From Flavobacteriales bacterium (lineage in GTDB: Bacteria; Bacteroidota; Bacteroidia; Flavobacteriales_F; PHOS-HE28): a stretch of DNA of 64,000 bases. The position numbers were made by a program, and so were the translations under genes. The notes under the pieces were generated by a model. The model was not told the DNA's origin and did no database searches. It saw only the letters and a list, made by a program, of their open reading frames with translations. The DNA lies in assembly GCA_016717305.1 (NCBI GenBank), contig JADKFY010000019.1:34547-98546 (forward strand). The letters run 5' to 3'. Of the stretch, positions 9,258 to 18,609 are shown piece by piece (position 1 is the stretch's first letter; every line of letters starts with the position of its first letter).

Positions 9258-10646
9258 ATGATAAGGATCTTCACCCTGTTCGCTTTCATCCAGATCGCGT
9301 GTGCCGCACAAGCACAGAATTTTCCTTGGGGCTGGGGTCCGGAGATCTACGTGAACCAGATCGGTTCCACCATTACGTGTACGGCCTTCGATCCCGCACT
9401 GGATATGACCCGGACCCAAAGTTTTACGGCCGTGAGCAATTGGACCCACGAGGATGGCGTGGTGGCAACCGTTTCGCTCGTGGGTACCGTGCAAGGGATC
9501 GTCTACGACATTGAGCTGGGCAACTTCAGTGTTGGCCAATTCAATTCCTTTACCGGAACAACGATCACCAACCGCGATGGGGTGATCGCTTGGGTTTCCG
9601 CCTCCGGAACCTTGGGCGCCGCTATCTATGATCCATTCCAACACCAGTGGCGTAGCGGACAATTCAGCTCGAGCAGTGGAAATCAATTGCAGAACCGCGA
9701 TGGGGTGGTCTCTTGGGTTTCTTCAGCAGGTGTTGTTGGTGCGGCCGTGTACGATCCCGCCCTGAGCACTTGGCGATCGGAAGAGCTAAGCTCCAATACG
9801 GGCAATACTGTCAGGAATGCGGACGGTGTGGTGGCTTGGGTCTCCTCTGCGGGTTCGGTCGGTGCTGCGCTGTACGATCCTTCCATGCACGCATGGCGAA
9901 CAGGTCAATTGAGCACGAACGCAGGCAACGCCACTGTCTTGGGCCAAGGTGTCGTGGCTTGGAAGTCGACCTCCGGTTCCTTGGGTGCAGCTGCGTATGA
10001 TTTCGAGACGAACGTTTGGGAGAGTGGGCAATTCAGTACCGCTGCTTCCAACTCCATGCCCACGATCACCGGTGGCACGGTGGAATGGACGAACATGAAT
10101 GGCCCGCAACGGTATGGTTACACCAGTGCCCATCAATGGCAAAACAACGCGCTCACATCCTTGCAATGTGAGTATTATCCGATCAATGCAAGTGGCTCTG
10201 CAGAGCCGCACATCGCATACTTGTGGTGCCTTAGCATCGGGGCATCATCCTATTCGCATAATTGCGATGATGGGCATACGATAACCCGGCGTTGGGGGTG
10301 GAAGGCATACGCCGATGATGGTGTCTATTACCCGACGCTTAGTATCAGCAACGCCTCAAATACCAGCACCTGTAATGGGGAGTTGGCACTTATCAGTACG
10401 CAGATCGACGCGGTCCGTACGCGTTCGAATTTGAATGCCTACTTCGTTGACGGCGGACTTCAGGTCAGGAACGATGTTCCATTGGGCCAAGTGCAGGTCT
10501 TCGACGCAAGTGGTCGTTGTGTGGCTACGACAATGACGAATGCGAATGCTTGCGAACTGCCGGGACCATTTGCCCTTGGGATCTACGCGATCCGTGCAGG
10601 TGGCAACGGAACTGTTTCCACCGTTCGAGTTTGTAACGCACGTTAA
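9258..10646 (+). CDS. Secreted repeat protein with T9SS sorting domain
   Basis: A 462-aa exported protein. The ATG at 9258 gives a clean signal peptide (MIRIFTLFAFIQIACAAQAQ); the frame remains open upstream without one. Residues about 85-270 contain five imperfect repeats of about 38 residues of the form DGVVAWVSSAGxxGAAxYDPxxxxWRSGQxSSxxGN, probably successive beta-blades. The last 75 residues have the outline of a type A T9SS sorting domain (VQVFDASGRCVAT ... ALGIYAIRAGGNG). No enzymatic motif was seen, so a structural or adhesive surface role is likely. It is transcribed divergently from the transpeptidase pair. Confidence 0.8.
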   Translation: MIRIFTLFAFIQIACAAQAQNFPWGWGPEIYVNQIGSTITCTAFDPALDMTRTQSFTAVSNWTHEDGVVATVSLVGTVQGIVYDIELGNFSVGQFNSFTGTTITNRDGVIAWVSASGTLGAAIYDPFQHQWRSGQFSSSSGNQLQNRDGVVSWVSSAGVVGAAVYDPALSTWRSEELSSNTGNTVRNADGVVAWVSSAGSVGAALYDPSMHAWRTGQLSTNAGNATVLGQGVVAWKSTSGSLGAAAYDFETNVWESGQFSTAASNSMPTITGGTVEWTNMNGPQRYGYTSAHQWQNNALTSLQCEYYPINASGSAEPHIAYLWCLSIGASSYSHNCDDGHTITRRWGWKAYADDGVYYPTLSISNASNTSTCNGELALISTQIDAVRTRSNLNAYFVDGGLQVRNDVPLGQVQVFDASGRCVATTMTNANACELPGPFALGIYAIRAGGNGTVSTVRVCNAR

Positions 10647-10652
10647 CAGGGT

Positions 10653-11153
10653 TCACGGGTAGGTCTCCTTGCTGATCATTCTCTCATCTTCGTCCCATTC
10701 GATCCATTCGCCGGTCTTCTTTGGCGTGCCGTCCTCGTTGTAACCAGCTAGCGTTCCCTTGATGCGGATGTTACCGTTAGGGAAGAATTCGTGGTAGGCA
10801 CCGTTGGGGATGTCTTTGATGACTCTCTCCGTTACCCCAGAGTCACCCCCGACCAATGAACGACGGAATTGAGTACTCGATTCTTGGTGTATGTCTATTC
10901 TTCGCTGTAAAGCCCCATCTGGGAAGTATTCATACCGCGCCAAGGGATAGCGTTGAACTACGAGTTCAAGTTCGCCCGTGGCGATATTCTCCGTATATAT
11001 GGAATCAATCCGTTCTTCGTTCGCTATGATCCTGACCTCGCGATGCTGATGTTCAATCTCATCCGACGACCAGTTGCCTGGATCGAACTTGATCTCTTGA
11101 GCCTGGACATTTAATGAGGAAGCGATCAGCAATGGAAGAATGAAGCAGCGCAT
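10653..11153 (-). CDS. MORN-like repeat (YwqK-type) exported protein
   Basis: A 166-aa protein with a signal peptide (FILPLLIASSLNVQAQ) and at least two repeats of the YwqK/MORN-variant kind, seen as YEYFPDGALQRRIDI and YHEFFPNGNIRIKG, followed by GEWIEWDEDERM. Such repeats form short beta-hairpins and are common in exported Bacteroidota proteins. Some annotations call the family a toxin-antitoxin antitoxin, but nothing here supports that role. It ends only 7 bp from the convergent T9SS gene. Confidence 0.7.
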   Translation of the reverse strand: MRCFILPLLIASSLNVQAQEIKFDPGNWSSDEIEHQHREVRIIANEERIDSIYTENIATGELELVVQRYPLARYEYFPDGALQRRIDIHQESSTQFRRSLVGGDSGVTERVIKDIPNGAYHEFFPNGNIRIKGTLAGYNEDGTPKKTGEWIEWDEDERMISKETYP

Positions 11154-11188
11154 GGTGTGAAGGTATAGGTCCGTGCATTCTCTCGCTG

Positions 11189-11545
11189 CTATTGTTCGTT
11201 CCGGGGCTGTATCACGTCGATCATGTTTTCCACCGGTAAACCCGTATCATGAACAAGGTGCATTACCGGCTCCGCCTTACGAACTGGACCGATGCGAAAC
11301 GGTCCCTCCATGGCTTGGAGCCACATACCTGGGTCACCGCCCACCACCAGTATTCGGGATCGTATGCTGGTGGATTCCTCCGTCCTGCGCCAATTTCTTC
11401 GATCACCATCCGGCATATAGGTGGGTGGCAGTGACTCTTCACAAACAGGGCAGCCCATGGCCATGAATTGCGCATACTGCGGATCGGGAACGCGCAAGAA
11501 TACCACCACTTCTGTATCGCTTTCAATTGCACTTTCACGGATCAT
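11189..11545 (-). CDS. Probable C-terminal soluble part of the neighbouring membrane protein (frame-split) or a small coupled gene
   Basis: This 118-aa frame starts with an ATG that overlaps the TGA of the 391-codon membrane protein (ATGA), so it could be a translationally coupled small gene. However, its content (EVVVFLRVPDPQYA ... DGDRRNWRRTEE) resembles the periplasmic C-terminal tail of polytopic glycosyltransferase-like proteins, and the upstream protein ends abruptly after its last membrane helix. A one-base shift near 11545 would fuse both into a protein of about 510 aa, which I think more likely. No catalytic motif is visible. Confidence 0.5.
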   Translation of the reverse strand: MIRESAIESDTEVVVFLRVPDPQYAQFMAMGCPVCEESLPPTYMPDGDRRNWRRTEESTSIRSRILVVGGDPGMWLQAMEGPFRIGPVRKAEPVMHLVHDTGLPVENMIDVIQPRNEQ

Positions 11546-12717
11546 CCTGCACTGTTCGCGATCAGCTCCACCGGCCAAACACGAAGTGGCAGTTGCTCTT
11601 GGTTCGCCAAGGCCGAAGCAAAGATCCCCGGTGCCATGACAAACCGAAGGATAAAGCAGATCACCACGGCAGGACCGACGCTTGTAACAAAGAACTTACG
11701 GCATTTGCCTTGCAGGTCCAATTGCGAAATGCCCCAACCGAATAAGAGGGGAGCGGCAAGAAAGATGCGCGAAAGCGGAAAGAAGACCGAGCCGGTCCCA
11801 TCATGGGTCTTAGGGAAGCCCATGGCCAACACGATCACGACCAAAGCAGCCAAAAGTCCGAGAACACTGGCTTTCTTGCCTCTGCGATAGAGCATGATGC
11901 AGATCGCCACCAACGCCCAAAGCACCAAATGTCCGTTCGGCCACCAGATCGGAAATAGCCATGCGAAGTGCGCATCAAGTTGCCCGAACGCGATGGGAAT
12001 ACCTTCCCCATGGAACACGAACCGCCAATCGAACACGGTGTTCATGACGGCTTCCGGTCGCTGGGCGTAGAAGTGCATGGCCGCCCAGAACCCTGCAAGG
12101 ACTGGTACTGTGCCTAAGGCAGCCCAGCCGATCAGTTCGGGTTTCTTGGACCGGGCGAATAGGAACCAGGTCCCGAATGCGGCGCAAGCCACCAACGCAT
12201 TCAAGTTCACAGCTGCAGCGGCGGTCAACACAAGTCCGATGAGGAACGCGCTCAATGCGTTGTTCCGTATGCGTTGCACCCATGGACATATGGCCAGCAC
12301 AGCAAGTCCGTTCAAGTTGGTGTATTGGATCCCGTGCTCGGGTGGGAGCAACAACGGCAGCGCGGCGAACAAGAGGGCTCCTACGTATTCCTTCCGAAGG
12401 AAATAGTAGAATGCGAACGACCAAAAAGGAGCCATGGCAATGAATGCGATCACGACAGGCACTGCGATGATCGGGTCCGCGCCGAACGCTACGAGCGGTG
12501 CTGCCAACAGGGCTTCCAGCATCACACCGTAGTTCTGCCCGTAGAAGAACGGTTCATGGAAGATGCCTCGGGAGTAATCCTGCGCGGCCAACCAGATAAC
12601 AGTAAGGTCGTCGCTGGCGTAACCGATCGTAAGCTGCAAGATCAACAAGCGGTCTATGATCCCGAGCAATACGATGCTCCAGAACAGGATGTGCAGAATT
12701 CGATCACTTGTCCGCAT
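11542..12717 (-). CDS. Polytopic membrane protein, glycosyltransferase-like
   Basis: A 391-aa protein with about ten transmembrane helices. The first periplasmic loop has an acidic pair in GYASDDLTVIW at about residues 32-42, as in GT-C type glycosyltransferases. The start overlaps the end of the family 4 glycosyltransferase gene by 14 bp, so both belong to the same leftward envelope-glycan operon. It ends right after its last helix, and a probable continuation lies in the next frame (11189-11545). The donor and acceptor are unknown. Confidence 0.7.
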   Translation of the reverse strand: MRTSDRILHILFWSIVLLGIIDRLLILQLTIGYASDDLTVIWLAAQDYSRGIFHEPFFYGQNYGVMLEALLAAPLVAFGADPIIAVPVVIAFIAMAPFWSFAFYYFLRKEYVGALLFAALPLLLPPEHGIQYTNLNGLAVLAICPWVQRIRNNALSAFLIGLVLTAAAAVNLNALVACAAFGTWFLFARSKKPELIGWAALGTVPVLAGFWAAMHFYAQRPEAVMNTVFDWRFVFHGEGIPIAFGQLDAHFAWLFPIWWPNGHLVLWALVAICIMLYRRGKKASVLGLLAALVVIVLAMGFPKTHDGTGSVFFPLSRIFLAAPLLFGWGISQLDLQGKCRKFFVTSVGPAVVICFILRFVMAPGIFASALANQEQLPLRVWPVELIANSAG

Positions 12718-13993
12718 GGCGCAAGATCGCCTTCGCGTAGTTCGCCCAGCTCATTTCCTTGGTGGCCTCCACAACATTTTCCCGTGGGATCGGCTGTTCG
12801 ATGCTGGCGTTCATTACCCGCACCATATCGGCGATGTTCTTCGGTTCGGCCATGTAGCCGTTGAAGCCGTCGGTGATCGTCTCCGGGAAGTGTCCCACCC
12901 GCGTGGCCACGGCCGGGAGTTTGAAATTGTAGCTTAGGCTTTCAACACCGCTAGGCGTTGCTGTTTCGTAGAAGAGAACGATGGTATCAGCCGCTTGGAA
13001 GTAGGGCGGAACTTCTTCATTCGGAATGAACCGATCAACGACCAGGGTCTTGTCTTTCAACCCCAAGTCACCGATCATAGCCAATGGGTCGTATTCGCGC
13101 TCGTCATCGGCTTTCTTGAGGAAGAGTTTCTTCACCGTCCCGAACAATGCGTTCTTCAACTTGGTGCTCAATTTGCTCTGGTCCACCGTCTGCCAGAAAC
13201 GTTCGCCCACGATCATCAAGCTCACGTCATCCCGTTGCTTCGCCAGTTCTGAAAAAGCTTCGATGCAGTAGTGCAGGCCCTTGTATTTGCGGATGAAGCC
13301 GAAGAAGAGGAAGACATGTTTCCGCAGGTGGTGCTGTGCTTTCCAAGCCTCTTTGTCAAAGTTGGGATCCAGCTTGAAGAGGGTGTAGATGGGGTGGTAG
13401 AGTTTGAGGATGGGGCCTTGTCCCGGGGGGCCACGACTCCGACTCCCGACTCCGACTCCTCTCTCCCATCCAACGTTACCTCGAACCTCTTCTCCGGCAT
13501 CAGGGCCTTCAATTCCTCCGCCGTCTTGTAGGCGTGTACGATGAAGCTGTGCCCGTGACGTAAGGCCATTCGTGTGAGCCGTGCGTCCAGCGAGCTCTGT
13601 TCCTTGGCGGCGACGAAGTGCAGGTCGAAGAGGATCTCGGCCTTCGTGTGCTGGCGCAGGTACTTCGCGATGGTGTTCAGCGGAATGCCTTGCGTGGGGT
13701 TGTACCACTGGATGATCACTTTGCCCGGCTTCAGCGCTGCGATCGCCTTCGCGGTTGCGTTCCACGTGCGCGGGTCGTTCCAATTGGTGAGGTACTTCAC
13801 CGGAATGTCATAGCCTTCGAGAAAGTCGCTACGGCTGGCCTTGTCCACGAATTCGCGCGGGATGATCGCCGGGTACTGCTGCGTCCAACTCACGATGGTG
13901 ACCTGCGCGCCTTCATCCTTCAGCGAACGCGCCAACGCCGTGTTGTACTGCGCAATGCCGCCTTTGAACTTGGGGCCGGGGCCGAAGCAGATG
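12704..13993 (-). pseudogene. Family 4 glycosyltransferase, frame broken as read
   Basis: Two frames together give one GT-B glycosyltransferase of about 430 aa. The N-terminal part has CFGPGPKFKGGIAQYNTAL and the acceptor-domain strands. The C-terminal part has the GT4 donor domain, with FFGFIRKYKGLHYCIEAF, the acidic site PSGVESLSYNFKLPAVAT and the tail WANYAKAIL. They are joined by a one-base shift in the run of six C's (minus strand) near 13425, beside the tandem GTCGGA-type repeat that inflates the linker. No ATG is in frame at the 5' end, where a TGA precedes the first conserved residues near 13993, so a second error or a lost start is likely. The next gene overlaps its 3' end. Confidence 0.75.
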
Positions 13994-14094
13994 ATGTGGA
14001 GTGATCAAACCTCTTAACTTTTATCGCGACGACGCAGCGACGCGACGGGTTCGCGACGAATGCGAAATACACGCTTTGGACGGAATGGACTTGA

Positions 14095-14205
14095 TCATGG
14101 CTTCAAATTGTTCACCACTCGACGCATACCGTCCTTTAGCAAGGCGCTGTGAAAGTTCATTATCAGACCAAGATGATTACCGGTAAGTTTAAGGTAAGTG
14201 ATCAT
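14095..14205 (-). pseudogene. Remnant of a GxxExxY-family protein (C-terminal end only)
   Basis: The minus strand encodes MITYLKLTGNHLGLIMNF, then HSALLKDGMRRVVNNL and a stop. This matches the C-terminal end of the small GxxExxY proteins, where L-x-Y-L-x-L-x-x-x-x-x-G-L-L-x-N-F and a G-x-x-R-x-x-N-x-x end are characteristic. The N-terminal GxxExxY part is missing and a stop lies four codons upstream. The flanking 14206-14566 holds no supported gene; one open frame (14218-14571) has no recognisable content. The remnant interrupts the envelope cluster between the epimerase and the glycosyltransferase, which suggests an old insertion. Confidence 0.6.
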
Positions 14206-14566
14206 TTCTGGCATTGGTCAGAAGCGTTCAATCCAGACCCATTTCAGTCGACCATTCCGCGCATTAAGGCCGTAATACTTCCTGTTACCGAACTGCACGG
14301 CGATGTCAAAGGGACACAGTTCAGGTCGACCGACCTCGGTGGTGTGAAATGAGTTCGCGGATGCTGTGGCGCAAGACCTTGCGCGGCCTGGGTTGGCCAG
14401 AGGCGTGCATTCGTTCAAGGAGTAAACGACAATGAACTCTTCAAAGCGCAAGGTGTCGTTGCGCGATGCTGCGGGTCCGTCATAGCCGTGGGTGGTGCCG
14501 CAATTTGGGGACAGGCATTGGCGAAAGCGATAGTGGTGCAGAGCAGAATCTTGCGCATCGCCATGA

Positions 14567-15604
14567 TCATCCGATCCGCATTTTCGCCGCTTCATACACC
14601 CTACGCATCCCGTCCTCTATGCTGATCTTCGCCTTCCATCCGAGGTTCTCTTCAACCCAGGTCATATCGCAATACCGGCTGAAGACACCGACCGGTTTAT
14701 CCAGCAAGGGTTTGATCGTCGGCTTGTAACCCGCGAAGCCGGTGAAGACATCGATCAGTTCCAAGAAGCTCGTGAGCTTGCCCATGCCGATGTTGATGGC
14801 CCGGCCGTCGCTGATCTTGTCCATGGCCAGAAGCGTGAGGTCCAACACATCGTCGATGTGGACGAAGTCACGGCCTTGTTTGCCGGTGCCCCATACCTCA
14901 AAAGGGTTTTCCTTCTTCGCGGCGCGTGCGGCCAACGCGGGAACAGGGTAGGAGAGGTCCTGGTCTTCGCCGTAGCCGCTGAAGGGCCGGATGCACGTGA
15001 CATGTACACCGTAGTGGCTCGCTGCGATCTTCGCGAGGAACTCGCCGGTGAGCTTGCTCCAGCCGTAGGTCATGTCCGGCTCGCCCATTCGCTTGAAATC
15101 GATGTCGCTTTCCTTCAGCTTCAGCGTGTTGCTTTCGGTCTGCAGATCGATCGGATAGGCGGCGCTGCTGCTGGGGTACAGGAAGCGCGCCGGTTTGTTG
15201 CGGCAGACGTACAGGAACATTTCCGCATCAATGCTAAGGTCCTGGGCCACCAACATCGGGTCGCCATCGATCTTGCTCCTTCCGCCTACGATCGCTGCAA
15301 AGTGGAAAATGTCGCCGAAGCGATCCACATCAACACCGTGTTGCTTGCGGAAGTATTTGGGATCCTTGTTCAATTCGCGCAGGACGTCGCGCAGGTCGGC
15401 TTGCATGAAGAGGACGCGTCCACCTGCATAGATCTGCAATCCTTTCTCGGTCCCTTCGCTTTTCCACGGTGCCCATGTATCCGGATGAGTGCCTACACTG
15501 AGATCGTCGATCAGGAGCACCCGATCGCTCGTGGTGTTGTAAAGCCGTTGGACCATGTTGCGGCCTACGAATCCGCAGCCGCCCGTTACGAGGTGTGTTG
15601 TCAT
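14567..15604 (-). CDS. NAD-dependent epimerase/dehydratase (extended SDR)
   Basis: A protein of 345 aa. It begins MTTHLVTGGCGFVGRNM with the Rossmann GxxGxxG motif. The extended-SDR catalytic set appears as PSSSAAYP and YGWSKLTGE (Tyr-x-x-x-Lys, about residue 170), and the substrate-binding RDFVHIDDV segment is typical of nucleotide-sugar epimerases. It probably converts an NDP-sugar for the glycan built by the adjacent glycosyltransferase; which sugar cannot be told. The open frame extends upstream to 16354, but that is antisense-frame noise inside the MBOAT gene. It starts 29 bp after the MBOAT stop. Confidence 0.92.
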   Translation of the reverse strand: MTTHLVTGGCGFVGRNMVQRLYNTTSDRVLLIDDLSVGTHPDTWAPWKSEGTEKGLQIYAGGRVLFMQADLRDVLRELNKDPKYFRKQHGVDVDRFGDIFHFAAIVGGRSKIDGDPMLVAQDLSIDAEMFLYVCRNKPARFLYPSSSAAYPIDLQTESNTLKLKESDIDFKRMGEPDMTYGWSKLTGEFLAKIAASHYGVHVTCIRPFSGYGEDQDLSYPVPALAARAAKKENPFEVWGTGKQGRDFVHIDDVLDLTLLAMDKISDGRAINIGMGKLTSFLELIDVFTGFAGYKPTIKPLLDKPVGVFSRYCDMTWVEENLGWKAKISIEDGMRRVYEAAKMRIG

Positions 15605-15633
15605 TGGTTGCAAAGATGGGAACCCTTCACCGA

Positions 15634-17293
15634 TCAGAATTGGAAGTAAATGAACGGCACCATTTCGGCCGTCATGGTCTGGTAAATGGTCGCGACGATC
15701 ACCACACAAACACCGGCCATGGCCCACAATGGAAGTCCGGCAAATGCAGTCCGGTATCGCTGTTTGAAGGTTTCCGGCAGCCAGTGGATGATCAAGCCGG
15801 CGAGCATGACGAGGAAGACACTGCGGAAACCCCAGAGCACATCGCCCATCAAATGCGCACCGAAATCGTGGGTGATCTGGTGGATCAAATGGTTCGCCGT
15901 GGTCAACGAATCGCTGCGGAACCAGATGCGTGTGAAGGTGATGAAGGTAAAGGTGATCGCAATGGCCTGCACCCGTGCGAACCAATGGCTGCTCTTGTCC
16001 CACGGACTTACGCGCTTCCAGAATTTGTAGATCACCAAGCCCAGTCCGTTCAGGCCGCCCCAGATCACGAACATCCAACTGGCCCCGTGCCACAACCCGC
16101 CGACCAGCATGGTGATCATCAGGTTCAGGTTGGTGGTGACGAGGTTCTGTACGGGCGGGAACAAACGCGTTAACACTGCGAAAAAGGCAAGCACGGAAAT
16201 GAAGATGACCGGCAGCCACAACCAACCGGTCAGCAGGACGAACGCCGCACCGATGAAGCCCAGCATGACCCACGAGAACAACGACCCACTGCGGTTGCCG
16301 CCCATGGGGATGTACAGATAATCGCGCAGCCACGTGCTGAGACTGATGTGCCAACGTTTCCAGAATTCCGCGGTGCTTGCCGCTTTGTAAGGGCTGTTGA
16401 AGTTGACCGGCAAGGTGAAGCCCATGAGCAGCGCCACGCCGATGGCGATGTCCGTGTAACCGCTGAAATCCGCGTACACTTGGAGGGAGTAGCCGTAGAG
16501 CGCCATCACCCCTTCGAAACCCGTGTAACGCATGGGATCAGCGAATACCCGATCGATGAAATTCACCGCGATGTAGTCGCCGATCAAGATCTTCTTCGCC
16601 AAGCCGTTCATGATCCAGAACACCGCAATTCCGAATTGTGCGCGCGTCAGTTTGAACTCCTCGTACATCTGCGGGATGAACTCCGCCGCTCGCACGATGG
16701 GACCCGCCACCAGCTGTGGGAAGAAGCTGACGAAGAAGCCGAAGTCCAGGATGCTGCGCACCGGCTTGATGTGCCCGCGGTACACGTCCACCGCGTAGCT
16801 GATGGCCTGGAAGGTGAAGAAGCTGATGCCCACCGGCAGCAGGATCCGATCCACCATGTGGCTCGTCCCGAACAAGCCGTTGGCGAACTGCGCGAAGTAG
16901 TTCACCTCGTGGAAGTGCGTGCCGAACAGGTTGTTGATGTTCTCCATGACGAAGTGCGCGTACTTGAAATAGCACAGCAGCAGCAGGTTCACGCAATGCT
17001 CAGGGCGAGCCACAGTCTTTTGTCGCAGGCCGGGCTGCCGCCGTGGATGGCAATGCGAGCACGTAGTCCGCCACGGTGGAGAACAGCAGGATGCCGACGA
17101 AGAGGCCGCTCGTCTTGCAGTAGAAGAAGAGGCTGACGAGGAAGAGGCAGGCGTTGCGCACGGCGCGCTTGCGGTGACCAATGCGTAGCCGGCCAACACC
17201 ACCACGAAGAAGCCCCAGAAGAAGAACTGGGTAAAGATCAACGGTGTTCCTGGGTCATATCCGAAAATGCCAGCCCAGTCGATGGTGGGGCAT
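15634..17293 (-). CDS. MBOAT-family O-acyltransferase (AlgI/DltB-like), with internal frame errors
   Basis: A polytopic acyltransferase of about 550 aa. It carries the hallmark AEFWKRWHISLSTWLRDYLY followed by IPMGGNR, and the conserved histidine in LVGGLWHGASWMFVIWGG. MBOAT enzymes with SGNH partners transfer acetyl groups across the membrane to alginate, peptidoglycan or other surface glycans. Between about 17000 and 17165 the frame reads through nonsense (Ala/Ser-rich); an alternative frame there gives membrane helices (FLVSLFFYCKTSGLFVGILL), so two compensating single-base shifts are present. The start ATG is also one base out of frame at a run of four C's; correcting it gives MPTIDWAGIFGYDPG. 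It follows two SGNH genes in the same direction. Confidence 0.85.
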
Positions 17294-17316
17294 GGACGGT
17301 GCGGAGAAGCCAAGGC

Positions 17317-18600
17317 TCATGCGTCAGGGGCCTGTATGTGCTGCGGATGTGGTCGCCGTACGTCTCCATCATGGCGCTGAACAGCAGGTCGCCCAGCGCC
17401 GCATAGCCCGGCCGGGTCAAGTGGATCCGGTCGCTTTTGCGCGAGCCGGCATGCTCCCACAGGCGCTACGCTGCCTTGCCGCCCATCACGCCAACGTGTC
17501 CCACACCCCACAGCCTGTTGCGCGAGGAGCCGAAGCATCACGTCCCGCACTGCCGCCCGTTCTTGTTCGGATATTGCCGGGCCATGTAGCTGTCCGTGTT
17601 GGTGGTGAGCAGGATCGCGGCATTCGGCGGGCTCCACCACTCGCGATCAGCTCCTCGTAGTTGCGCTCGTAGCGGTCGGCACTGAAATCAGGATCGTGCG
17701 CATCGTTGATGCCAATGGAGAAACGACCACGAGGTCGGGCTTCAGCAAGCGCGAGTTCCTTGGTGAACCGCGGGCAACGCAACCAGCTGGTCGTGCTCGC
17801 CCCGTTCACTCCGCTGGCGTGGTAGAAGATGCCGGGATCGTCGCTTTCGAGGATGATGCCCTGCAAGGTGAACTGCCGCTGTGTGCTGTCCGTTTGATCG
17901 AAACGAAGATGCAAAGTGTCCATGTAGCGGTCGAATTGGATCTCGGTGTAGCTCTCCATCTCGCTCGTCTCCATTTGGATGGTGGTGTCATTTGACCACG
18001 CCGAAACACGGAACTGGTTTGCCTTCCCGTGCAGGACCTTCACGCGGTTGAAGGCGTAACCCGGATAGACCTCGCCCCGGAAACTGATCTTCAAGGTGGT
18101 CAGCGTATCGTGGTGGTGACCGCATATCCGGCGAGCCCCAACTCTTCAGTGCCTTCACGCTGCACGTTCTTAACGCTGGTCCATTTGCCCGTGTATTCGG
18201 GCTTGTACCAGTATGGATTGTTGGTCTTGGACATCGTGTACGGGTAGATGAACCCACGACCACCGCGTACGCCGGGCACTGCCGTTTGGAACCGTTCGCG
18301 CAACTCGGCGCTCCACATGTCGGCTTGTATGTGCGATCCACCTACTTGCACAATATTGATCTGCCCCGTGCCATCGAGCAACACCTTGTCCATCTTGGTG
18401 CAATAGCGTTCCCAAGCACTTCGGTCCCCCTTCAAGATAAGTCCGTTCGAGTTGGCATCAACCATCGAGATCGTTGGAAGAACCAACGGGTTTGATTGCC
18501 CTGCGGTCTGCAGAACGAGAAGCACCAGAAATGCAAGACACCAGATAATGGGCAAAACCGTTTGCAGCAAGGTGGTGTGTCTTCGGGATGTTTGTTCCAT
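17317..18600 (-). pseudogene. SGNH/GDSL-type esterase, frame broken as read
   Basis: The pieces reconstruct an exported SGNH hydrolase of about 430 aa. A membrane anchor is at the start (VLPIIWCLAFLVLLVLQ). Block I is IVQVGGSHIQADMW, the middle has a carbohydrate-binding-like beta domain, and VFSIGINDAHDPDFSADRYE appears once the frame is corrected near 17745. The C-terminal catalytic region is split in further frames (near 18095, 17640 and 17470), and the end near 17317 is uncertain. Such proteins are the acetyl-transfer or esterase partners of MBOAT acyltransferases. It lies 9 bp after a second SGNH gene. The Ser of block I is in an unusual GGSH rather than GDS context. Confidence 0.75.
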
Positions 18601-18609
18601 GGTCCGAGG

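Noticed and set aside
15604..16354. N-terminal extension of the epimerase frame
   Set aside because: It overlaps the MBOAT gene in another frame and lacks homology; the Rossmann motif begins right after the ATG at 15604.
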